Part shown: piece by piece, positions 1 to 5,264 of the stretch
Layout of the letters: each line of letters opens with the position of its first letter
Numbering within the stretch: position 1 is the stretch's first letter
Assembly (NCBI GenBank): GCA_004297555.1
Contig: SCSV01000045.1
Coordinates: 1-5,264, forward strand
DNA: 5,264 nt
Source: Salinibacterium sp.
Lineage (GTDB): Bacteria > Actinomycetota > Actinomycetes > Actinomycetales > Microbacteriaceae
Direction: 5' to 3'
Translations under genes and position numbers: made by a program
Notes under the pieces: model-generated
The model's input: only the letters and a program-made list of their open reading frames with translations
Told to the model about the DNA's origin: nothing
The model's database searches: none

Positions 1-786
1 GGCGTACATCGCCACCGCGGCGGTTGCGGCAACGTTGAGCGAATCGATGCCGTGTGCCATGGGAATCTGCACGACCGTGTCGGCGGCCGCGATCGCCTCG
101 TCGGTGAGACCGTAACCCTCCGCTCCGAGCACGAGGGCGACCCGCTCGGGTGCTGTGTGCGCGAAGGCACGCAGCGATACCGCCCCATCCTGCAACGCCA
201 GTGCGGCGATGTGAAATCCGGATGCCCGCAGCTGGTCCCGCGCTGTGCCCCAGTCGCCCAGCCGCGTCCACGGCACTTGCAGCACGGTGCCCATGCTGAC
301 CCGAATCGCCCGCCGGTAGAACGGGTCGGAGCAGCGCTCGGTCACCAGCACGGCGTCCGCTCCGATCCCGGCCACGGAGCGGAATATCGCGCCCACGTTC
401 GTCGGATCGGCGACGTCCTCGAGAATCACGATGCGATGAGCCGTCTCAAGCAATGACTCGACAGACGGCAGGGCGGGCCGGCGCATCGAGGCGATCAGGC
501 CCCGGTGCAGCAGGTACCCGGTGAGCTGCTCGAGCAGCTCGCCCGGACCGGAGAAGATCGGTACGTCGTCGCCCACGAGGCGCTTCGCCTCATCGAGGGA
601 TGCGCCGAGCGCGAGCACCGAGCGTGGCCGGTGACCGGCTCTCAGGGCTCGTTCGACCACGAGCGCCGACTCCGCGAGGTAGAGACCGTGCTCAGTTCCA
701 CGGGCCTTCTTGAGCGCGACATCCGTCTGATGCGAATAGTCCGCGAGTTGGGGGTCGTCGAGATCGGCGATCTCGATCACCGGCAT
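1..786 (-). CDS. TrmH/SpoU-family RNA 2'-O-methyltransferase, C-terminus cut off by the window edge
   Basis: Members of this family methylate a ribose 2'-OH in rRNA or tRNA using S-adenosylmethionine, in the cytoplasm. The frame is open for 262 codons from the ATG at 786-784 to the left edge with no stop, so the last few residues are missing. All three SpoU motifs are visible. Motif 1 is DPTNVGAIFR at residues 127-136, with the conserved N130 and R136. Motif 2 is LGAEGYGL at 220-227. Motif 3 is IPMAHGIDSLNVAATAA at 241-257, the part that forms the trefoil knot and binds the methyl donor. Residues 1-110 resemble the small substrate-binding domain often found before the catalytic domain (GLYLAESALVVERALRAG at 34-51). 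An in-frame TGA lies three codons upstream of the ATG, so the start cannot move further upstream. It is the last gene of the dacB-pncA-gabD run, 31 nt after gabD. The target nucleotide cannot be read from sequence, so no gene symbol is given. Family assignment is very secure. Confidence 0.95.
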   Translation of the reverse strand, partial: MPVIEIADLDDPQLADYSHQTDVALKKARGTEHGLYLAESALVVERALRAGHRPRSVLALGASLDEAKRLVGDDVPIFSGPGELLEQLTGYLLHRGLIASMRRPALPSVESLLETAHRIVILEDVADPTNVGAIFRSVAGIGADAVLVTERCSDPFYRRAIRVSMGTVLQVPWTRLGDWGTARDQLRASGFHIAALALQDGAVSLRAFAHTAPERVALVLGAEGYGLTDEAIAAADTVVQIPMAHGIDSLNVAATAAVAMYA

Positions 787-792
787 CGCGAC

Positions 793-800
793 TCACCACC
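793..800 (-). promoter_or_regulatory. Ribosome binding site of the TrmH-family gene
   Basis: On the minus strand this reads GGTGGTGA, one mismatch from the Shine-Dalgarno core GGAGGTGA. It ends six bases before the ATG at 786. It supports that start and is the best ribosome binding site in the window. It suggests this gene has its own translation initiation rather than relying only on coupling to gabD. Confidence 0.65.
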
Positions 801-817
801 GGAATGCGACCTCGCGC

Positions 818-2284
818 TCACGCGAACGGATTCGGCGTCAGAACGTACTTGGTGTCGAGGTATTCGCGGATGCCCTCAAGCCCGCCCTCACGGCCGAGCC
901 CAGACTGCTTCACGCCGCCGAAGGGAGCGGCAGCGTTGGAGACGACGCCGACGTTGAGTCCGAGCATCCCGGTCTGCAGACTCTCGACGAGTCGCTGGGC
1001 TCGGGCGAGATCTTGAGTGAAGGCGTAGCTGACGAGGCCGAAATCAGTGTCGTTCGCTTTGGCGACAGCATCCGCTTCGTCGCTGAAGGTAGAGATCGAC
1101 AGTACCGGGCCGAAGATCTCGGTGGCCAGGATGTCGCTGCCCGCAGCCACCTCGGTGACGACAGTCGGTTCGTAGAAGGTGCCCGCGCCGGCAATTCGGG
1201 CGCCCCCGGTGAGAACGCTCGCACCTCGTGCGACGGCATCGTCAACGAGCGACTCGACCTTCAGCACGGCATCCTCGTTGATCAGCGGGCCGATGTCGAC
1301 GCCCGCTTCGGTACCGCGCCCGACCCGGAACGCCTGCACCTTTTCGGTGACCCGCTGCGCGAATTGTTCGGCAACCGACTCGTGCACGATGAAACGATTC
1401 GCCGCCGTGCAGGCCTGGCCGATGTTGCGGAACTTGGCGATCATCGCGGCGTCCACTGCTCTGTCGAGATCGGCGTCCTCGAACACGAGGAAGGGTGCGT
1501 TGCCGCCGAGTTCCATGGATGTGCGCAGCACCGACGGGGCGGCCTGGGCCAGCAACTGGCGGCCCACTGCCGTGGAACCGGTAAAGCTCAGTTTGCGCAG
1601 TCGCGGGTCGGCAATGATCGGGGCGGAGACATCGGCGCTCGCCGAGGTCGTGAGAACGTTGAGCACGCCGACGGGCAGCCCCACCTCTCCGAGCAGCTTG
1701 GCGAAGTAGAGGGTCGTCAGCGGAGTGAGTGCCGCTGGCTTCAGGATGACCGTGCAGCCCGCGGCGAGCGCGGGCGCCACCTTGCGGGTGGCCATCGCGA
1801 GCGGGAAGTTCCACGGGGTGATGAGGTAGCACGGGCCGACCGGCAACTGGGTGACGAGCATCCGGCCGGTGCCCTCTTGGTTCGACCCATAACGACCCGC
1901 GACGCGCACGGCCTCCTCGCTGAACCAGCGTAGGAACTCGCCCCCGTAGACGACCTCCCCGCGGGAGGCGTCGAGCGGTTTGCCCATCTCCAACGTCATC
2001 AGGAGCGCGAACTCCTCGGCCCGCTCGTGCAACAGATCGAAGGCACTTCTCAACAGGTCGCTGCGCGAGCGAGGAGCGGTACGGCCCCATTCTGCTTGGG
2101 CGTTGGCTGCGGCATCCATCGCTCTCGATGCGTCGGCCTCGTTCGCGTCGGCGATCGACTTGATGACTGCACCGGTCGCCGGGTCGTGCACGTCGAGCCT
2201 TCGGCCCGAGCTCGACTCCACCCATCGCCCCCCAATGAACAACTGGTTGGGAACGGCGGCGAGCAGCTCCGCCTCGGAGATCAC
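818..2284 (-). CDS. gabD: NAD(P)-dependent aldehyde dehydrogenase, probably succinate-semialdehyde dehydrogenase
   Basis: Probably oxidises succinate semialdehyde to succinate with NAD(P)+, the last step of GABA breakdown, in the cytoplasm. The 488-aa length is close to the usual 480-490 of GabD-type enzymes. It has a full set of aldehyde dehydrogenase residues: N159 in TPWNFP (oxyanion hole), K182 in LKPA (cofactor), a GSTAVG turn at 236-241, general base E258 in MELGGN, catalytic nucleophile C292 in GQACTAANR and E389 in EIFGPV. The opening LFIGGRWVE (15-23) and DPATG (34-38) is typical of GabD-like proteins. The residue after KPA is Ala185, where NAD-specific members usually have Glu, so NADP use is plausible. 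The start is a GTG (2284-2282) overlapping the pncA stop by four bases (GTGA). A weak GAGG lies four bases upstream, so translational coupling to pncA is likely. The family is certain. The substrate is inferred, since no aminotransferase or GABA permease is present and a different semialdehyde is possible. Confidence 0.9.
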   Translation of the reverse strand: MISEAELLAAVPNQLFIGGRWVESSSGRRLDVHDPATGAVIKSIADANEADASRAMDAAANAQAEWGRTAPRSRSDLLRSAFDLLHERAEEFALLMTLEMGKPLDASRGEVVYGGEFLRWFSEEAVRVAGRYGSNQEGTGRMLVTQLPVGPCYLITPWNFPLAMATRKVAPALAAGCTVILKPAALTPLTTLYFAKLLGEVGLPVGVLNVLTTSASADVSAPIIADPRLRKLSFTGSTAVGRQLLAQAAPSVLRTSMELGGNAPFLVFEDADLDRAVDAAMIAKFRNIGQACTAANRFIVHESVAEQFAQRVTEKVQAFRVGRGTEAGVDIGPLINEDAVLKVESLVDDAVARGASVLTGGARIAGAGTFYEPTVVTEVAAGSDILATEIFGPVLSISTFSDEADAVAKANDTDFGLVSYAFTQDLARAQRLVESLQTGMLGLNVGVVSNAAAPFGGVKQSGLGREGGLEGIREYLDTKYVLTPNPFA

Positions 2285-2865
2285 GCTGCCTCGCTCGACA
2301 CAAGGTCGGCGCCCGCGCCCCGAAGCCGATCGAGAGCTGCGGCGCTCGAATCCGGCGCGACGCCGGCAATGAGGTCGGTGAGGACCCGAACCTCCCGGCC
2401 CGCGTCGAGCGCCCCGAGGGCGGAGGCGAGCACGCAGTAGTCCGTGGCGATGCCAACAACATCGATTGCGTCAACGCCCAGACGATCAAGGGCGTTTTCG
2501 ACTGACTCGCCCGTGTCGGCAATCCCGTCAAAGATCGAATAGGCGGGCTTTCCCTGTCCCTTTCGCACATGAATGTCGATGAGGCTCGTGTCGAGGTCCG
2601 GGTGATACGCCGCTCCCTCCGTGCCCGCTACGCAGTGCACCGGCCAGGTGTCGACGAAATTCGGCTCAGCGCTCGCAAAGTGGCCGCCGTTGTCGTTGTG
2701 GGCATCGTGCCAGTCCCGCGAGGCGAAGACCACGTCGTAGCGCTCCGGATGTTCGCGAAGCAGCCTCGTCACGCCCGCCGCGACCCCTGCTCCTCCCGTG
2801 ACGCCGAGCGCCCCGCCCTCGGTGAAGTCGTTCTGAACGTCGATGATGAAGAGCGCGGTGGCCAT
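2281..2865 (-). CDS. pncA: Nicotinamidase (isochorismatase-fold hydrolase)
   Basis: Hydrolyses nicotinamide to nicotinate and ammonia, feeding NAD salvage through the nicotinate branch in the cytoplasm. Enzymes of this type also activate the drug pyrazinamide. The 194-aa protein has the complete PncA active site. The catalytic triad is D9 (IIDVQNDF), K102 (VRKG) and C144 (GIATDYCV), with the expected cis-peptide at I139-A140. The metal ligands are D51 and H53 in RDWHDAH, H62 in GGHF and H77 in WPVHC. WPVHCVAGTEGA and the C-terminal DLIAGVAPDS also match PncA well, which separates it from generic isochorismatase-like hydrolases. The ATG at 2865-2863 comes only three bases after the dacB stop, and no Shine-Dalgarno is visible in the AT-rich stretch before it. 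Initiation probably depends on ribosomes finishing dacB. Its own stop overlaps the gabD GTG start. Function is well supported by the residues seen. Confidence 0.95.
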   Translation of the reverse strand: MATALFIIDVQNDFTEGGALGVTGGAGVAAGVTRLLREHPERYDVVFASRDWHDAHNDNGGHFASAEPNFVDTWPVHCVAGTEGAAYHPDLDTSLIDIHVRKGQGKPAYSIFDGIADTGESVENALDRLGVDAIDVVGIATDYCVLASALGALDAGREVRVLTDLIAGVAPDSSAAALDRLRGAGADLVSSEAA

Positions 2866-2868
2866 TCG

Positions 2869-4350
2869 TTAATTGTTGGACAGATTGTCGCCACAGCGAT
2901 AGAGGGCGGTGGCGAGAGTGTCCTGTGCTTCTTTTGCATCGGCCGAGATGCCGCCCCGGATCGAATAGAACGCGAATGCGATCGTCGAACCATCTTCCGC
3001 GTTCACAATGCCCGCGAGGGAGTACTCGGCGTCGAGCCATCCAGTCTTAGCGATGACCTTGCCGCGAGCCACGGCGTTCGCCCCGACGAATCGACCGGCA
3101 AGGGTGCCGGTCTGTCCGGCGACCGGAAGACTCGAGTAAATGATGTCGAGATTCTTCTCGCCATTCTTGATCTTGATCATCAGTTGCGCGACATATTGTG
3201 GAGGCACCGCGTTAAGGGCACTCAGGCCCGAGCCATCCCGAATCTTCAGGCCAGAATTGTCCAGCCCGTACTCAACGAGTGCCGCGGGGATCGCGCTCGC
3301 CAACGACGTCGACGACCCGTCAAAGCCGGTCTTCTTCGACACGATCCTCGCGAGGTTCTCCGCCAGGATGTTGTCACTGGTTTGCAGCATCTGCTTGATC
3401 AGTGCGCTCAGCGGCTGCGACTTCACCTCTGCAAGTTGGGTGCCCCCGACCGCAGCACCTGATGTGAACGTCACCCCACTCAGGCCCGCAGCAGCGGCGA
3501 AGGCACGACCGGCATCCCCAATCGGGTCGCTCGACCGACGGCTTACACTCAAAGCTGGGTTGGCCCGGCCGCCATCGACCATGAGCGCCGTGACTTCAGC
3601 GTGATAACCATTGATTTGTTCCTTGCGGAGCCAGGAAGAATCCCAGTTGTCGCCGGGGCTCCACAGAGTCGAATCGAGCACGATCGTGGTGATCGGCACT
3701 CCCGGATGAATCGTGTTGTACTTCGCCATCGCAGCAGTTGCCAGATCAGCGATTCTCGGTGCTCCGGTGTAGAAGCCGTTCGAGGTCGTTGCCAACGTCG
3801 GGTCGCCGCCGCCGACCAGCACAATGGTTCCCGGCAGTGAGCCATCGACGACGCGAGTGCTCAGTCGCGTGTCTTTTCCTATGACGTTGAGGGCGGCCGC
3901 CGCGGTCAGGACCTTGAGCACACTCCCCGTTGATGCCGCCTCAGTGCCGCGGTGGTCGATGAGTACTTCGCTTGTGTCGGCATTGATTGCAGACACATAC
4001 AAGTTCTTCAACCGTGGGTCAGCCATGATGCTTTGCACGCTGCAGGTGCGAAGTCGAGTGGCTTCCGGGATGCTTATTGGTTTTGACCGTGCTGCTGTGC
4101 TCGCCGTCGGGGTGGGCAGCGAGCTGATACCGACGCCGACGCCCGCGAAGACAGCGCCCGTTCCGAGAAGGAGAAACGCCATCGCGAGAGCTCCACTGAG
4201 CCACCCGACCGGATGCTTCGCGATGGTCGCGGATAGCCCGGCTCTCGGAGCACGCTCGGACTTGCCTGGTTGGCGCCCCGGCTTGCCGCGGCTCCCCCTG
4301 GATCGTCGATTCGACGCCCTTGTAGCTCGCGAACCATCCTCTTCAGTCAC
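2869..4350 (-). CDS. dacB: Membrane-anchored D-alanyl-D-alanine carboxypeptidase/endopeptidase, PBP4 type (peptidase S13)
   Basis: A penicillin-binding protein that trims D-alanine from stem peptides and/or cuts D-Ala-mDAP type cross-links in peptidoglycan, outside the membrane. With the GTG start at 4350-4348 it is 493 aa. The three penicillin-binding motifs are present: SVLK at 143-146 (nucleophile S143) followed by VLTAAAAL, SDN at 325-327, and KTG at 435-437. The S13 signatures DGSGLS (372-377) and TGTLAGRF (414-421) confirm the family. Residues 1-46 are very basic and presumably cytoplasmic. Residues 48-75 form one hydrophobic segment, followed by a Pro/Thr/Ser/Ala linker, so an N-terminal anchor is more likely than a cleaved signal. 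The only cysteines, C103 and C486, flank the enzyme domain and may form a disulphide. The spacing between SVLK and SDN is shorter than in classic PBP4. The frame stays open up to 4452, but that start would overlap the upstream gene and add an unlikely tail. It leads the tight dacB-pncA-gabD-trmH run. Confidence 0.93.
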   Translation of the reverse strand: MTEEDGSRATRASNRRSRGSRGKPGRQPGKSERAPRAGLSATIAKHPVGWLSGALAMAFLLLGTGAVFAGVGVGISSLPTPTASTAARSKPISIPEATRLRTCSVQSIMADPRLKNLYVSAINADTSEVLIDHRGTEAASTGSVLKVLTAAAALNVIGKDTRLSTRVVDGSLPGTIVLVGGGDPTLATTSNGFYTGAPRIADLATAAMAKYNTIHPGVPITTIVLDSTLWSPGDNWDSSWLRKEQINGYHAEVTALMVDGGRANPALSVSRRSSDPIGDAGRAFAAAAGLSGVTFTSGAAVGGTQLAEVKSQPLSALIKQMLQTSDNILAENLARIVSKKTGFDGSSTSLASAIPAALVEYGLDNSGLKIRDGSGLSALNAVPPQYVAQLMIKIKNGEKNLDIIYSSLPVAGQTGTLAGRFVGANAVARGKVIAKTGWLDAEYSLAGIVNAEDGSTIAFAFYSIRGGISADAKEAQDTLATALYRCGDNLSNN

Positions 4351-4370
4351 CCGGCAATGATACCCGGGTG
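4348..4370. repeat. Perfect 7-bp inverted repeat over the dacB start codon
   Basis: The arms are CACCCGG (4348-4354) and CCGGGTG (4364-4370), exact reverse complements separated by nine bases. They do not extend inward or outward. The minus-strand GTG start codon of dacB is the end of one arm, and a TATCAT -10 candidate lies in the spacer. It could be an operator. In a transcript read through from the upstream gene it would instead be a GC-rich hairpin hiding the start codon. No T-run follows, so it is not a classical intrinsic terminator. The repeat itself is certain; any function is inferred. Confidence 0.6.
4357..4362 (-). promoter_or_regulatory. dacB: Candidate -10 element of a leaderless dacB promoter
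   Basis: The minus strand reads TATCAT here, matching the actinobacterial TANNNT -10 pattern. Exactly six bases (TGCCGG) separate it from the GTG at 4350. This spacing would put the transcription start on the first base of the start codon, as in the leaderless mRNAs common in actinobacteria. There is no Shine-Dalgarno before this GTG, which agrees. No clear TTGACA-like -35 is seen at the expected distance, which is not unusual for these promoters. This also supports choosing GTG 4350 as the dacB start. Confidence 0.45.
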
Positions 4371-4393
4371 CTTGCTCAGCTCGATTGCGGCCG

Positions 4394-5254
4394 CTAGCAG
4401 TACGTCCACCGTGCCGCGGCGCGGGTGAAGGAGTACGGCTCGTTCGGTACACCGCCGTGAGTCATCGCGAATGCGATGCAGACGTTGCTTCCCACTGACG
4501 AGCCCGGGCGGTAGAGGGAGGCGCGGTGTGCTGGTGAATTCCACCACTTCGTCGCTACCGTCGCGCCGGTGTTACCCGAACCACCGGCAAGGTTTCCATC
4601 ACAGCCGACGCTTGGCACGCCATCACTGCGAGTCGATCCCATGTGCCCCCAAGCGTCATTGGGATCGAGGCTCGGCGATTCGGCCATCCAGAAGAGGCGC
4701 TGTTCCGTACATGAGTCGTAGCGGAAGTAGCGCACCGGTTGGAGGCAGTTCGCCACGCGAATCTGGTTGTACGTTGCGGCGAATAATGCAAGGTCGCCCG
4801 ACGTGGTGCCCCCAACGCCCAAGGCCGAGACTTTGCTCGGTGCGCCACTGGTGCGAGTGGCAATGTTGCCGGGGCACGACTGACCACGAGCGGCATACGC
4901 GGCCATTCGCTGTAGCGTCCCGGATGCGCGACCCGCGGGCGTCACTGGAAATGGCTTCGGCACAGCCTTCTGCGCCAGATGTTCGAAGTCTTGGGACGAG
5001 GCGCTTGATTCGGCACCAACCTGAACGGCGACGGCGCTCTCAGCGATCCTCATTTCGTAGCCGGATGCGGCGAGAGCGACTTTCGCGGTGGGCTGCACTT
5101 TCGCTGCGGGTGCTGCCGACGCGAGTTCTGGGATTACCCGCCCCGAGTCTGCCGCCGCCTGTTCGGCGATGCCGGGCCCTCCGCCGCCGACAAACGGCAA
5201 AACGAGAATGAGAACCGTTGCGGTCACTGTTGAAAGCAACGCCAAGCGTTTCAC
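4394..5254 (-). CDS. Exported CAP/SCP-domain-like protein with six cysteines
   Basis: A secreted protein of 286 aa whose C-terminal half resembles the CAP (SCP/PR-1/YkwD-like) domain. Its molecular role is not known; bacterial CAP proteins are extracellular and often wall-associated. Residues 1-30 look like a Sec signal peptide (basic MKR, then a long hydrophobic core to about 21). Residues 31-150 are Ala/Val/Ser/Pro-rich and match no domain I recognise. CAP-like landmarks are YNQIR (162-166), GHMGS (203-207, with H204), GCDGNLAGG (217-225), where the family usually has GENIA, and WWNSPAHRASLY (237-248). Six cysteines, C127, C170, C182, C218, C259 and the C-terminal C286, are all in the exported part and could form three disulphides. 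The start is a GTG at 5254-5252 with a GGGG run a few bases upstream. Only ten upstream bases are visible, so a more distal start cannot be excluded. The stop is 43 nt before dacB. The gene is confident; the CAP assignment is good but divergent. Confidence 0.82.
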   Translation of the reverse strand: MKRLALLSTVTATVLILVLPFVGGGGPGIAEQAAADSGRVIPELASAAPAAKVQPTAKVALAASGYEMRIAESAVAVQVGAESSASSQDFEHLAQKAVPKPFPVTPAGRASGTLQRMAAYAARGQSCPGNIATRTSGAPSKVSALGVGGTTSGDLALFAATYNQIRVANCLQPVRYFRYDSCTEQRLFWMAESPSLDPNDAWGHMGSTRSDGVPSVGCDGNLAGGSGNTGATVATKWWNSPAHRASLYRPGSSVGSNVCIAFAMTHGGVPNEPYSFTRAAARWTYC

Positions 5255-5264
5255 GCTGCACCCC

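Noticed and set aside
52..456. A 134-codon open frame on the plus strand near the left edge
   Set aside because: It is antisense to the TrmH-family gene, which shows all three SpoU motifs in an uninterrupted 262-codon frame.
1013..1933. A 306-codon open frame on the plus strand
   Set aside because: It lies wholly opposite gabD, whose protein has intact family motifs. Its translation is rich in Arg, Gly, Asp and His with no recognisable domain, as expected for an antisense shadow in GC-rich DNA.
1242..2570. A 442-codon open frame on the minus strand in another phase
   Set aside because: It overlaps gabD and pncA in the wrong frame and spans their overlap. The Arg/Pro/Gly-rich translation is typical of a shifted frame.
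2569..3462. A 297-codon open frame on the plus strand across pncA and dacB
   Set aside because: It runs antisense to two confident genes and across their junction. Its product has Arg/Asp/Val-rich composition and no motif.
4348..4370. Intrinsic terminator between the CAP-like gene and dacB
   Set aside because: The dyad has no T-run after it on the minus strand and it includes the dacB start codon, so a terminator is the less likely reading.
4351..4452. Possible upstream ATG start for dacB at 4452
   Set aside because: It would overlap the CAP-like gene by 59 bases and add 34 residues of Arg/Pro/His-rich sequence with no conserved feature. The GTG at 4350 has a well-placed -10 and gives a sensible N-terminus.
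4471..5211. A 246-codon open frame on the plus strand opposite the CAP-like gene
   Set aside because: The product is Arg/Ser/Pro-rich without domains. The opposite strand has a signal peptide and CAP landmarks.
1..5264. Defence system, mobile element, prophage, biosynthetic cluster or CRISPR array
   Set aside because: All five genes belong to housekeeping or envelope families. There are no transposase or integrase motifs, direct repeats or spacer arrays that I could see.

Overview
The window is GC-rich bacterial DNA, densely coded on one strand. The GC content, two or three GTG starts, few gaps and a possible leaderless promoter suggest an actinobacterium. A Microbacteriaceae-like source is my best guess from the look of the proteins, but I could not run a taxonomic search. 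All five genes lie on the minus strand, so transcription runs from high to low coordinates. Nothing on the plus strand looks like a real gene. I see no RNA gene, mobile element, CRISPR array or phage trace.

In order of transcription: (1) 5254-4394, an exported protein with a CAP/SCP-type domain and six cysteines. (2) 4350-2869, a membrane-anchored PBP4-type D-alanyl-D-alanine carboxypeptidase/endopeptidase (dacB). (3) 2865-2281, a nicotinamidase (pncA). (4) 2284-818, an aldehyde dehydrogenase of the succinate-semialdehyde type (gabD). (5) 786-1, a SpoU/TrmH-family RNA 2'-O-methyltransferase that runs off the left edge. No gene-free stretch exceeds 43 bases.

The first two genes act outside the membrane, and dacB acts on peptidoglycan. 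The last three are cytoplasmic: NAD salvage, an NAD(P)-dependent oxidation and RNA modification. dacB-pncA-gabD-trmH is so tightly packed (gaps of 3 nt, -4 nt and 31 nt) that it is probably one transcript. The only obvious place for separate control is the 43-nt gap upstream of dacB. There a perfect 7-bp inverted repeat surrounds a TATCAT -10 candidate and includes the GTG start codon. This is the most interesting non-coding signal here.

I did not find a convincing undescribed system. This looks like an ordinary chromosomal region, with a few details worth checking: the dacB start-site repeat, a shortened insert in the PBP4 protein, and a divergent cysteine-rich CAP protein.
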